Shown here piece after piece: positions 47,542 to 56,213 of a stretch of 64,000 nt of DNA. How positions within the stretch are numbered: position 1 is the first letter of the stretch; the number at the start of each line of letters is the position of its first letter. Made by a program: the position numbers and the translations under genes. The notes under the pieces were generated by a model, which made no database searches, was not told where the DNA came from, and saw only the letters and a program-made list of their open reading frames with translations. Origin of the DNA: Wolbachia endosymbiont of Tyrophagus putrescentiae (GTDB lineage Bacteria; Pseudomonadota; Alphaproteobacteria; Rickettsiales; Anaplasmataceae); the NCBI GenBank assembly GCA_030441635.1, contig JAUEMM010000002.1, forward strand, positions 58,323-122,322, in the 5' to 3' direction.

Positions 47542-48733
47542 AACGTAATATTTCTGCAGGGTCTTGCGAAGCTGCTTGTAGAGCAGGAGGAATTGTGGCT
47601 AATAATGATAAAAACAATGCAAGCACAGAGGTGCTTATTACGTCATAAGGCATTAAGACCACAGGTAAGCTCGAGAAAAAATACACCATAGGATCAAAAA
47701 GTTTAATATTAGCAACATTCTCTAAGAATACTCTAATATTTTCAATATTCATAGAAAAAGCAATACCAATAATACATCCAAGACATGTACCTATAAGCCC
47801 AATCAATAAGCCACAGATGCAAAATATCCGCATAATGCTCCCACTTGTTGCTCCAAACGTACGCATAATCGCAATAGCAGATTTTTTTTCCTGCACTATT
47901 ATCATCAGATTTGATACAATATTGAATGCCGCAACTACTATAATCAAAGTAAGAATTAAAAACATTACATTCCTTTCAGTTTTAAGAGCATTAAAGTAGT
48001 AACTTTGTTGCTCTTGCCAACTTTCACTCCTCATGCCTGTAACTTGTTCTATATCTTTTGCTAATTTATCAGATTTATTAACATCGTCTACAAATACTTC
48101 TATGCTGTGAACACTATCTTTATAATGAAAAAAACTCTGTGCTGCTTTTAAAGGCATATAGATTAAAGCACTGTCATACTCAGGCATGCCTACATTAAAT
48201 GTTCCTATAACTTTGTACTGCTTCATTTCAGGCATTTCACCAAGTAAAACATCAAATCCTTTTGGAGATATAAGCGTAACGTAATCAGTATTAAGTAGAC
48301 GCGCTCCCATTATTACTCCCTCTTCTTGCATATTTTCAACAACAACATTGTTGCCAATAACAGGACTGCTTAGTAAATCGTCAATTGTTATACCACGCAC
48401 TATCGCACTAGTAATATTTCCATCTGCTTCAATTATAACTTGATCATTAGTAATAGGAATAGCTTTTGAGATACCTGGTATTTTCTTAATTGATTCCAAT
48501 ATTTTACGGTAATCTGTATTTTTATCACAATAAACATTTATGTGGCCATTAATGCCAAAAACTGAATCAAGTAGCTTTGCCCTAAATCCATTCATCACAG
48601 ACATCACCACTATTAGCGTAGCAACACCGAGCATAACGCCGATGATAGAAAATAAAGTCATTGTGGAGCAAAATTTCATATTTTTTGCCCGTAAATAGCG
48701 AACGGCCATCATCATTTCAAAGGTAATAGACAC
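47534..48733 (-). CDS. lolC: Lipoprotein-releasing ABC transporter permease LolC/LolE
   Basis: LolC/E form the inner-membrane permease that releases lipoproteins for transport to the outer membrane, powered by LolD. The 399-residue protein shows the family start AVRYLRAKNMKF, a first membrane segment (about 25-48), a large periplasmic MacB-like domain and three C-terminal membrane segments (about 255-385). The start is probably GTG at 48733, sharing its G with the pheT TAG stop; an ATG at 48715 is an alternative. A single LolC/E-type gene is usual in Rickettsiales and probably acts as a homodimer. Confidence 0.88.
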   Translation of the reverse strand: MSITFEMMMAVRYLRAKNMKFCSTMTLFSIIGVMLGVATLIVVMSVMNGFRAKLLDSVFGINGHINVYCDKNTDYRKILESIKKIPGISKAIPITNDQVIIEADGNITSAIVRGITIDDLLSSPVIGNNVVVENMQEEGVIMGARLLNTDYVTLISPKGFDVLLGEMPEMKQYKVIGTFNVGMPEYDSALIYMPLKAAQSFFHYKDSVHSIEVFVDDVNKSDKLAKDIEQVTGMRSESWQEQQSYYFNALKTERNVMFLILTLIIVVAAFNIVSNLMIIVQEKKSAIAIMRTFGATSGSIMRIFCICGLLIGLIGTCLGCIIGIAFSMNIENIRVFLENVANIKLFDPMVYFFSSLPVVLMPYDVISTSVLALFLSLLATIPPALQAASQDPAEILRYE

Positions 48734-51054
48734 TACCTTAAAGCTCCTTCAGTATTATTACACACTAGACTAATTACAGTATCAGACTCTTTTTGTATTT
48801 CTTCATCAGTTAAAGTGTGTGTTGGAGAGCAAAGAGTAACTGACAACGCTATAGACATTTTATCAGTTTCCATATTATTTCCATGATATATATCGAATAC
48901 CTTCACATCCACAATCAGCTCTGAACTTTTTTTCACTATATTGATTACGTCGCCTAGTTTTATTTCTTTGCCTACTGTAAATGCGAAATCACGCTTAACA
49001 CTTTGATATTTATAATCGACAAGTCTTTTTTTATTAGTAGGTAGGTTTTCAATATTTTGTAAAATGACCTCGAAGGTCATAACTTTTTGTTTAATTCCAA
49101 AAAAGCCTGCTATATTTGGATGTAACTCTCCAAAGTAGCCTACTACTTTATTTTTCAACGAAAAAACGCCTGATTTTCCTGGGTGGCAGTACTTTTTACA
49201 TGCTCTGTCTATTACTAAATCAGCACAATTTACATTAAAGAATTCTAAAATCGAAATTAGATCAGCTTTCACATCAAATACGTCCACTTCCCTGTCAATA
49301 TTATAATGACTTTTTGAAAGATTATTTCCTACTCTGATTCCACTTAAAACATACCGAGGCTGATTTGTGCCATCATATATAGGCCCAATTTCAAAAATTG
49401 CGAGATCGGAAGTACCGTATGCAACATTGTCAGCAGCAACCTGCAGTAAGTTTGGTGTAACACTCGGTCTCATGATATTGAAATTATTATTAAAGGGATT
49501 TTCAATCACAAAGAGCTTATCTGTATAACCAAACTTTTCAGCTACTACATCGCTCATGAATGACCAGGTTAGCACTTCATGAAGCCCTCTGCTTACCATT
49601 AAAGCACGTAGGTTATCAAATGTATCGACTACAATTTCAGCATTGCTGGCTAATGGCTCTTCCTTTATCTTCTCATAGCCATATATTCTTATTACCTCTT
49701 CAACGAGATCAACTGCATCTGACCTCCAACTTGGGACATAAACATTCCAGCTCTGTTCAGATTCCTTTTCAATTTTAAACCCTAATTTAGTTAATATATT
49801 AAATATTTCTTCTGGCGTTATTGCAACACTTCCCAATTTGCTTACATCATTATAATTAAAGTGAATACAACGATTTTTATTTTCCAAATTTCCAGCAACC
49901 ACTGCCTTTGAAGCTGTGCCACCACATAAGTCTATAATCATTTGAGTTGCCAGGTCTAATCCGTCAAGTACAAAATTTGTATCAACTGATCTTGCAAACC
50001 TATAACTGCTATCTGTAGATATATTCAACTGCCTTGATGATTTAGTAATGGAAATAGGATCAAACCAGGCAGATTCTAGGAAAATATTGGTAGTTTCAAG
50101 AGAACATTCGCTATATTTCCCACCTATAATTCCAGCAATTGCATGAATATGCTTATCGTCAGAGATTACACTTATTTCACTATTTAGTGCATATTCTTTC
50201 CCATTTAAAGCAGCAAAGCTTTCTTCATCCCTAGCTTTGCGTACTGTAAGCTGTCCATGTATTTTATCTGCATTATACGCATGCATTGGGCGGCCAAGGG
50301 ATACCATAATGTAATTGGTAATATCAACTACCACAGAGATGGACCGCATTCCTATTGATTCTAATCTGTCTTTTAACCACCTTGGACTTTCTTTGTTTTG
50401 CACTCCCGTAATATATCTACCACTAATAAAGCTTTCCCTATCTTCCACTTTGACAGTTACGGGAGAATCTAAGGAATTAATCGGTTGCGGAAAATTTAAA
50501 GTTTTTAGCGTACCAATTCCAGTAGCAGCTAAATCGCGAGCTATTCCGTAAACACCCAAACAGTCCCCACGATTTGGAGTAATGTTAATGTCAATCACTG
50601 GATCACAATTGAAAAACTTGCTTCCTACTTTATAATCGTCAGAAAGTTCTATTATTCCTCCGCTATCTTCTTGAGCAAGCGCTAACTCAGAGGCAGAACA
50701 GAGCATACCTTCGCTTAATACTCCACGTATTTTTGTGGGTTTAATTGTAAAATCACTTTCTGGTAATGTGCTACCTATCGAAGCAAGAACTGTTTTCATA
50801 TTACCTCTAACGTTGCTTGCTCCACAGACTATTTGTAGAATTTGAGATCCATTATTAACTTTACATAATTTAAGTTTGTCAGCGTTTGGATGCGGCGTGG
50901 CATCTAATACTTCTGCAATAATGAACCCACTTAATTTAGAGTTATCAATCACATTTTCAACTTCCAGCCCTATGTAAGTGAGTTTATCAGTAATTTCTTT
51001 AAGACTAGCGTTCGTTTCAAGGTATTCTAATAACCAAGATAATGTAAACTTCAT
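48733..51054 (-). CDS. pheT: Phenylalanyl-tRNA synthetase beta subunit
   Basis: PheT pairs with PheS to charge tRNA-Phe. The 773 residues contain the N-terminal tRNA-binding (EMAP/OB) domain (about 38-150, with [11 protein letters not shown]), B3/B4 editing domain (about 200-375), B5 domain (about 395-470), the catalytic-like core and a C-terminal ferredoxin-like anticodon-binding domain (about 680-773). All modules are present. It overlaps the CHCC zinc gene by 4 bases and touches lolC, so it is part of an operon. pheS is not in the window; tRNA-Phe is encoded nearby at 51894. Confidence 0.95.
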   Translation of the reverse strand: MKFTLSWLLEYLETNASLKEITDKLTYIGLEVENVIDNSKLSGFIIAEVLDATPHPNADKLKLCKVNNGSQILQIVCGASNVRGNMKTVLASIGSTLPESDFTIKPTKIRGVLSEGMLCSASELALAQEDSGGIIELSDDYKVGSKFFNCDPVIDINITPNRGDCLGVYGIARDLAATGIGTLKTLNFPQPINSLDSPVTVKVEDRESFISGRYITGVQNKESPRWLKDRLESIGMRSISVVVDITNYIMVSLGRPMHAYNADKIHGQLTVRKARDEESFAALNGKEYALNSEISVISDDKHIHAIAGIIGGKYSECSLETTNIFLESAWFDPISITKSSRQLNISTDSSYRFARSVDTNFVLDGLDLATQMIIDLCGGTASKAVVAGNLENKNRCIHFNYNDVSKLGSVAITPEEIFNILTKLGFKIEKESEQSWNVYVPSWRSDAVDLVEEVIRIYGYEKIKEEPLASNAEIVVDTFDNLRALMVSRGLHEVLTWSFMSDVVAEKFGYTDKLFVIENPFNNNFNIMRPSVTPNLLQVAADNVAYGTSDLAIFEIGPIYDGTNQPRYVLSGIRVGNNLSKSHYNIDREVDVFDVKADLISILEFFNVNCADLVIDRACKKYCHPGKSGVFSLKNKVVGYFGELHPNIAGFFGIKQKVMTFEVILQNIENLPTNKKRLVDYKYQSVKRDFAFTVGKEIKLGDVINIVKKSSELIVDVKVFDIYHGNNMETDKMSIALSVTLCSPTHTLTDEEIQKESDTVISLVCNNTEGALR

Positions 51055-51248
51055 TCAATTGGTCCCTCTTCTATTTCGGTACATACTTTCTCTACTGTAC
51101 AATCATACACAAAGGCCGTTTCACAATAAGGGCAAACTATTTTTTCTTCCTCTCCCATATCTAAATATATACCGGGATGGCCAGAATATTCACCATCCTC
51201 ATCACCATGACAACAAACCTTTTTATTTTTAACTTTTATTTCTGTCAT
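51051..51248 (-). CDS. Small CHCC-type zinc-finger protein
   Basis: This 65-residue protein resembles the zinc-finger CHCC family that includes the NDUFS6-like accessory subunit of respiratory complex I. A Cys in KKVCCHG, His in [10 protein letters not shown] and the pair C-x2-C in IVCPYC supply the zinc ligands. I chose ATG 51248 because AAGGAGC lies 5 bases upstream; the open frame continues to 51287. It overlaps pheT by 4 bases and follows coaD, so translation is probably coupled to pheT. Confidence 0.85.
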   Translation of the reverse strand: MTEIKVKNKKVCCHGDEDGEYSGHPGIYLDMGEEEKIVCPYCETAFVYDCTVEKVCTEIEEGPIE

Positions 51249-51317
51249 GTTGCTCCTTTTAAATACAACATTTTGCATATCTAACATACTTTACTGAGAA
51301 TAAAAAGACAATAGACA

Positions 51318-51818
51318 CTACTTTTTACCTCGTGCCAACTTATCAATTTCTTTTTGTACGCCTTCAGGTACAAATTTGCTAATATCTCCCTTCAATCTTG
51401 CTATTTCTTTCACAAAACTTGATGAAATAAATTGTGTATCTTCAGAGGCAGGAAGAAAAATAGTTTCAATTTCTGGAAGAAGTTTATAATTTACCCAACT
51501 CATCTGAAATTCATAATCAAAATCCGATACTGCTCTTAACCCTCTAATAATTACAGAAGCTTCTTGCTCTTTTGCAAAGTTTATCAGCAGCCCATTAAAG
51601 GATATAACATCTGCGTGAATTTTCAATTCATTAATTTCATTTTTAGCCATTTCTGTGCGCAGCTTTATATTAAAAGTTGCATCTTTATTTATGTTTTCTG
51701 CAACCCCGATAATTAATCGATCAACTAGCTTGCATGCCCTTTTTATTATATCAATATGACCGAAAGTAATAGGATCAAATGTTCCAGGATAGATACCTAT
51801 TTTTTGTTTACTGTTCAT
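51318..51818 (-). CDS. coaD: Phosphopantetheine adenylyltransferase
   Basis: CoaD makes dephospho-CoA from 4'-phosphopantetheine and ATP, the next-to-last step of CoA synthesis. The 166-residue protein begins with the nucleotidyltransferase signature GIYPGTFDPITFGH and ends with a typical ISSSFVKEIA stretch; length is usual. It is probably the first gene of the coaD-zinc protein-pheT-lolC run. Confidence 0.95.
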   Translation of the reverse strand: MNSKQKIGIYPGTFDPITFGHIDIIKRACKLVDRLIIGVAENINKDATFNIKLRTEMAKNEINELKIHADVISFNGLLINFAKEQEASVIIRGLRAVSDFDYEFQMSWVNYKLLPEIETIFLPASEDTQFISSSFVKEIARLKGDISKFVPEGVQKEIDKLARGKK

Positions 51819-51893
51819 TACTTTATCTTAAGTTGCTCCTAAACTTTTAATAGACATGATAACATTTTTTATTTAAATATAAAAGCATAGATT

Positions 51894-51966
51894 GGCCTGA
51901 TAGCTCAGTCGGTAGAGCAAAGGACTGAAAATCCTTGTGTCGCTGGTTCGATTCCAGCTCAGGCCA
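51894..51966 (+). tRNA. tRNA-Phe (anticodon GAA)
   Basis: The 73 bases form acceptor GGCCTGA/TCAGGCC with discriminator A, D loop AGTCGGTAGAG, anticodon stem AAGGA/TCCTT with loop CTGAAAA and anticodon GAA, and T loop TTCGATT. CCA is not encoded, although the next two bases are CC. Confidence 0.96.
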
Positions 51967-51990
51967 CCTTACTTACTCAATGCTTGAATC

Positions 51991-52821
51991 ATGCTATATA
52001 AGTATTGTCATAAAATAATTAATTTACTATTAATAATCTCTCTGCTCAATAGCAACTTATCTTATACATTTGATACAAAGAATAATGATATTGTTGTTGT
52101 TATAATTAAAATATCGAATTCTTATGAGTTTGATGAAATATTCAATAATTTTGGAGTGAAAACTGCATCAATTAATTGTAGTGAATTAATTAGTCTAGAA
52201 GAGAACAGAGCATCAGATCAAGTAAAAGCTGCAGCCGAAAAATTTATCAAGGAGCATAAGATAAATAGGATCTTTATCCCTTATACTTTCAATTCAGAAC
52301 TCTTTCCGTCCTTACTTCGTTGTCAGCTTGTAGTTGAAGCGGTCATGAAGATAGTGGATGACGACCCTTCAATCCACTTGCTTGGCAACTTACAGAACAT
52401 TATACATGCAAAAAAAATCGATGAAAGAGAACCAATAATATCCAACCTGATGTTAAGACTTAAACAAGTAAAAATTGTGCCAAACAGTCACTTAGCAAAG
52501 GTGGTATCTAAATTTTCAATACCTGATGAGAATGGATGGTTTTCAATGTATTACCCTCATATATTTGTTACACCTTCAGCAGTAGTAGATAACACTCTAG
52601 AAAACAGAAAAAAGTTGGAGCTATTAGAATATAAAGTTGTAGGGTTTTCTACAGATGGAGCTATAGAAGCAATTGAAGATAAACATGGAAACATTTATTT
52701 TTACAGCAATCCTTTAAATTCAATTATAGAAAAATGTTACTTGCCTAAATGTAAAGCAGCAGCCCTAATTGCAATTTCTGTAATACATGATTTTCTTTAC
52801 CGCCCTACCCTTACTTTTTAA
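51991..52821 (+). CDS. Degenerate class I glutamine amidotransferase-like secreted protein
   Basis: The 276-residue protein carries a likely N-terminal signal peptide (about 1-27). The rest has the outline of the gamma-glutamyl hydrolase/PuuD-type amidotransferase fold: a beta-strand IVVVIIKIS, a middle segment HLLGNLQNI where active enzymes have the G-x-C-x-G-x-Q nucleophile loop, and VVGFSTDGAIEAIEDKHGN followed by IYFYSNP where active enzymes have the catalytic WHPE. Both the Cys and the His are missing, so it is probably catalytically dead. It stands alone between tRNA-Phe and the second Rpn gene. The family call is by motif pattern and could be wrong. Confidence 0.55.
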   Translation: MLYKYCHKIINLLLIISLLNSNLSYTFDTKNNDIVVVIIKISNSYEFDEIFNNFGVKTASINCSELISLEENRASDQVKAAAEKFIKEHKINRIFIPYTFNSELFPSLLRCQLVVEAVMKIVDDDPSIHLLGNLQNIIHAKKIDEREPIISNLMLRLKQVKIVPNSHLAKVVSKFSIPDENGWFSMYYPHIFVTPSAVVDNTLENRKKLELLEYKVVGFSTDGAIEAIEDKHGNIYFYSNPLNSIIEKCYLPKCKAAALIAISVIHDFLYRPTLTF

Positions 52822-52846
52822 ACCCATAGATCTTTTACACATCCAG

Positions 52847-52875
52847 TTGAAAAAATTAATCCCTTATGTTATAAT
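52847..52875 (+). promoter_or_regulatory. Promoter of the second Rpn gene
   Basis: TTGAAA (52847-52852) and TATAAT (52870-52875) are separated by 17 bases, 24 bases upstream of the ATG at 52900. A TTGTTAACAA palindrome (52876-52885) follows the -10 box. Confidence 0.55.
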
Positions 52876-52899
52876 TGTTAACAACCTTTTTCTCTGGTT

Positions 52900-53793
52900 A
52901 TGGCTCTCTCAAAATTTCTCGACCCCAAGAATGACGCTTCTTTCAAACGCATCTTTGGTACCGAAAAAAATAAGGACATTTTAATTCACTTCCTCAACGA
53001 CATTTTGGGCTTCACTGGCCTGGATGAGGTTCAAGAGGTGGAATTTTTAAGTCCTATTCAAGACCCTGAAATTGCCGCCAAAAAGCAGAGTATCGTTGAC
53101 ATTCTTTGCAAAGATTCGCGGGGCATCAGATTCATCGTCGAAATGCAATTCACAAAAACAAAAGGTTTCGAAAAACGCGCCCAATATTACGCTGCTAAGG
53201 CCTATTCAGGTCAAGCCGACGTTGGCAACCAATATCACGACCTTAGAGAAATCATCTTCATTGCCATCGCCGATTGCGTCATTTTCCCCGACAAATCCGA
53301 GTATAAATCAGACCACATAATATTGGATAAAAACAACTATGAGCACGATTTAAAGGACTTTTATTTCACGTTTATCGAGCTACCAAAATTTCCAAAAATC
53401 AAGGAGGATCAGCTCGAAAATATTATCGAAAAATGGTGCTATTTCTTCCGCTATGCGGCGGAAACGAAGGAAGAAGATTTGGATAAAATAGTGGGCAGTG
53501 ATGTGATCATAAAACGTGCCTACGACGAGTTGAATCAATTCAATTGGTCAGAACAGGAATTAATGGCGTATGATCAGGGAAAAAAGCGCCTAATGGATGA
53601 ATTAGCCGCCTTGGCTGAAAAGTTCGATGAGGGCATCAAGGTTGGCGAACAAAGAGGCAGAGAAGAAGGAAGAAAGGAAAGAGAAATTGAGGTGGTAAAA
53701 AATCTTCTTAAAGCCGGAATTCCAATTGATGTTATATCAGAATCTACAGGTTTATCTGTTTATGAAATTAAACAACTCGATTCACAGAAGTAA
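52900..53793 (+). CDS. Rpn-family PD-(D/E)XK nuclease (putative transposase), copy 2
   Basis: This 297-residue protein is a full-length relative of the gene at 11447: MALSKFLDPKNDASFKRIFG start, nuclease core with IVDILCKD and FIVEMQ, and KRAQYYAAKAY. The C-terminal tail is basic and helical (GRKEREIEVVKNLL). The 5' half uses many C-ending codons (ATC, GAC, GCC, TTC), unlike the AT-rich genes around it, which suggests later acquisition. It shares 28 identical bases with copy 1 at 52909-52936. Rpn proteins cut DNA and have been linked to recombination and phage defence. No mobile-element ends are seen. Confidence 0.9.
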   Translation: MALSKFLDPKNDASFKRIFGTEKNKDILIHFLNDILGFTGLDEVQEVEFLSPIQDPEIAAKKQSIVDILCKDSRGIRFIVEMQFTKTKGFEKRAQYYAAKAYSGQADVGNQYHDLREIIFIAIADCVIFPDKSEYKSDHIILDKNNYEHDLKDFYFTFIELPKFPKIKEDQLENIIEKWCYFFRYAAETKEEDLDKIVGSDVIIKRAYDELNQFNWSEQELMAYDQGKKRLMDELAALAEKFDEGIKVGEQRGREEGRKEREIEVVKNLLKAGIPIDVISESTGLSVYEIKQLDSQK

Positions 53794-53912
53794 ATATCCA
53801 ATTCTAATTATAGAAGGACAGGATTTGCTTTGCTGATATGAAAGGAGATTCTACTGAGGATCATTGAGGAGCTATTTGAAAACATACTTCAACTTTTTGG
53901 ATTTGATCGTAG

Positions 53913-53940
53913 TTTACAAGTATCTATATTTGTTTATAAT
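53913..53940 (+). promoter_or_regulatory. Promoter of tRNA-Gly
   Basis: TTTACA (53913-53918) and TATAAT (53935-53940) have a 16-base spacer, and tRNA-Gly begins 11 bases after the -10 box. Position and match support a true promoter. Confidence 0.65.
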
Positions 53941-53951
53941 AGAAGAATGTT

Positions 53952-54024
53952 GCGGGAGTAGCTCAGTTGGTAGAGCGCAACCTTGCCAAGGTTGAGGTCG
54001 AGGGTTCGAACCCCTTTTCCCGCT
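53952..54024 (+). tRNA. tRNA-Gly (anticodon GCC)
   Basis: The 73 bases form acceptor GCGGGAG/TTCCCGC (one G-U) with discriminator T, D arm GCTC...GAGC, anticodon stem CAACC/GGTTG with loop TTGCCAA and anticodon GCC, and T loop TTCGAAC. It ends 3 bases before the convergent ruvC stop codon. Confidence 0.95.
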
Positions 54025-54027
54025 CTT

Positions 54028-54528
54028 TTAGAAGTTTGTAGCAAGATTGCCAGGGAATCTCTTAAAATGAGCATGACAAATTGCTGTAGCCAGAGCATCT
54101 GCAGCATGATGGCACTTTATATCCACATTCTTAATTATCTGTTTTACCATGAATATAACCTGATCTTTATCAGCATGGCCATTTCCAGTAATGCTTTTCT
54201 TAATAAAATTAGCGTCATACTCACTTACAGCTACTTCTGCTATTTTTAACATTAGAATAACAACTCCTCTTGCATATCCTAAAGTGAGTGAAGATTTAGG
54301 ATTTTTGTTAACAAAAATTTTCTCTATTGCAGCTTCATCTGGTAAATATATAGATATTACTTTTTCTAACTGCGTGAAGATAACATGTAACCGTTTACCT
54401 ACATCCCACTTACTATCAGTTGATATTGTTCCATGACCGAGAAGTTCAATGCTACTATTTCCATTTAAGTTGATAATGGCCCAGCCAGTCTTACTTATTC
54501 CTGGATCTAGGCCTATTATCTTAGTCAC
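54028..54528 (-). CDS. ruvC: Crossover junction endodeoxyribonuclease RuvC
   Basis: RuvC cuts Holliday junctions with RuvAB. The conserved start IIGLDPGISKTGWA carries the first catalytic Asp; acidic residues AIEKIFVNKNP and HAADALATAICH follow in order, giving the usual four-residue metal site. I chose GTG 54528 because the conserved sequence begins three codons later and the protein then starts just after the coxC stop (54534); the longer frame from ATG 54603 would overlap coxC by 70 bases and add a non-family N-terminus. The result is 166 residues, normal for the family. Confidence 0.93.
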   Translation of the reverse strand: MTKIIGLDPGISKTGWAIINLNGNSSIELLGHGTISTDSKWDVGKRLHVIFTQLEKVISIYLPDEAAIEKIFVNKNPKSSLTLGYARGVVILMLKIAEVAVSEYDANFIKKSITGNGHADKDQVIFMVKQIIKNVDIKCHHAADALATAICHAHFKRFPGNLATNF

Positions 54529-54533
54529 TACAG

Positions 54534-55358
54534 CTATACGCTGAGCCAATAAACGAAGACAAACAAGAAAATCCAAACTACATCTACAAAGTGCCAATAC
54601 CACGCAGCAAATTCAAAACAGAGATGATCTTGAGGAGTAAAATGGTCTTTCATTGCTCTTAATAAACACACCGTTAAGAAAATTATTCCTATTATAACGT
54701 GTGCACAGTGAAAACCGGTGATCATGTAAAAATTGGATGTATAGATCAATTTTTCTCCTGTTTCTTTCAAGGAAAAACTTGCCTCATGATATTCAATAGC
54801 CTGCACTATAATAAAAAAGATACCAAGCAGTATAGTAGCAAGTAGCATATTAATCGTATTTTTTTTATCATTTTCAAGTAAGTAATGATGTGCTGCGGCA
54901 ATTGTTGTACCTGAAAGAAGTAACACTAAAGTATTCATAAAAGGTAGAGACCATGGGTCAGGCACTGAAATTCCTTCAGGTGGCCATGAAACCCTTTTTG
55001 TAGGAGAAAACGTTTCAAACAAGAACACAGGATCTAGCCAAGCTTTAAAAAATGAGCAAAAGAACGCTGCAAAAAATATTACTTCTGAGAAAATAAACAA
55101 GCACATTGCAATCTTTAGGCCATGTTTTACTATATAGGTATGGCATTTGTCGTAAACAGCTTCCTTAACTACATCTCTCCACCAGTAAAATAGCACTCCT
55201 GAAACTGCACCGATGCCCAAAATCAAAGTAGACACCCCAAAGAAATGCTTGTGAAGCGTGCTGACCAACCCCAACACGAGAACAAGGATTGCTGCTGAGA
55301 TAGCAATTGGCCATGGGCTTGGATCTACTAAGTGAAAATCATGCTCTTTGCTTTTCAT
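54534..55358 (-). CDS. coxC: Cytochrome c oxidase subunit III
   Basis: Subunit III stabilises the aa3-type terminal oxidase of aerobic respiration. The 274-residue membrane protein has seven hydrophobic segments, a typical HDFHLVDPSPWPI start (residues 5-17), WWRDVVKEA, the FSEVIFFAAFFCSFFKAW helix, and the C-terminal FEFAAWYWHFVDVVW signature. Subunits I and II are not in the window. It follows purQ by 54 bases on the same strand. Confidence 0.96.
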   Translation of the reverse strand: MKSKEHDFHLVDPSPWPIAISAAILVLVLGLVSTLHKHFFGVSTLILGIGAVSGVLFYWWRDVVKEAVYDKCHTYIVKHGLKIAMCLFIFSEVIFFAAFFCSFFKAWLDPVFLFETFSPTKRVSWPPEGISVPDPWSLPFMNTLVLLLSGTTIAAAHHYLLENDKKNTINMLLATILLGIFFIIVQAIEYHEASFSLKETGEKLIYTSNFYMITGFHCAHVIIGIIFLTVCLLRAMKDHFTPQDHLCFEFAAWYWHFVDVVWIFLFVFVYWLSV

Positions 55359-55412
55359 CTACTTTTGAATTGACACATGTTAAGGATACAAATTAGCAAA
55401 AAATTGTCAATA

Positions 55413-56210
55413 TTATGCGAAGTACCTAAGTGCATTTTCAAATATAAGCACTCCATCACCATATTTTGGTGCAACAGTGCCTGAACGTTTGCATTTCTCT
55501 TTTTCTAGTGGCCAATTGTCCTGCTGAGTAAAGAAAACTGCTCTTTCAGGGTGAGGCATCATAGCTAGCACTTTACCACTTGTGTCAGACAAAGCTGCTA
55601 GATCATATATTGACCCGTTTGGATTATCAGGAAACTGCAGATTAGCGTATTCACCACGATCGTTAATATAACGCAGTGCTGTAGAATTATTTACAATTAA
55701 TTGATCTAGGGTGTCCCGCTCCATAAAAAACTGCCCCTCTCCATGAGCGACAGGAAGATATAGCTCATCTAGACCACGCAACCAGATGGAATTACTTTTA
55801 GGACTAACTTTGACCTTTATCCACCGACACTGGTAAGTACCTATTTTGTTGTAAGTTAATGCTAGGTTAGAAAATTCTGGAATAAGTCGAGCTAATATTT
55901 GACAACCGTTGCATATTCCTATGATAAGCTTATCCTGGAATAAAAATTCTTGAAATTCATCCCATAGATTATTCTTGATCCGCAAAGCAAATGCATTACC
56001 AGCACCAGTGTCATCCCCGTATGAAAAACCTCCAGGAATTGCAAGTATGTTACTCGATTTTAATTCGTTCGGATTTTCTATTACTTCATTTATATGAACA
56101 ATTTTGACTTCAACGTTACTAATTCCAAGCTTTCTACTACATTCTGTAAACGCAAACGCTGTCTCTCCTTCACAATTTAAACCATAACCTGATAAAACGA
56201 TAACTTTCAT
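55413..56210 (-). CDS. purQ: Phosphoribosylformylglycinamidine synthase, glutaminase subunit PurQ
   Basis: PurQ supplies ammonia from glutamine to PurL in the fourth step of purine synthesis. The class I amidotransferase triad is visible: Cys in GICNGCQILARL, His and Glu in MPHPERAVF, plus PGGFSYGDDTGAG. At 265 residues it is slightly longer than the stand-alone bacterial form and resembles the glutaminase part of large PurL. It begins 3 bases after the pstA stop codon. Confidence 0.92.
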   Translation of the reverse strand: MKVIVLSGYGLNCEGETAFAFTECSRKLGISNVEVKIVHINEVIENPNELKSSNILAIPGGFSYGDDTGAGNAFALRIKNNLWDEFQEFLFQDKLIIGICNGCQILARLIPEFSNLALTYNKIGTYQCRWIKVKVSPKSNSIWLRGLDELYLPVAHGEGQFFMERDTLDQLIVNNSTALRYINDRGEYANLQFPDNPNGSIYDLAALSDTSGKVLAMMPHPERAVFFTQQDNWPLEKEKCKRSGTVAPKYGDGVLIFENALRYFA

Positions 56211-56213
56211 GAA

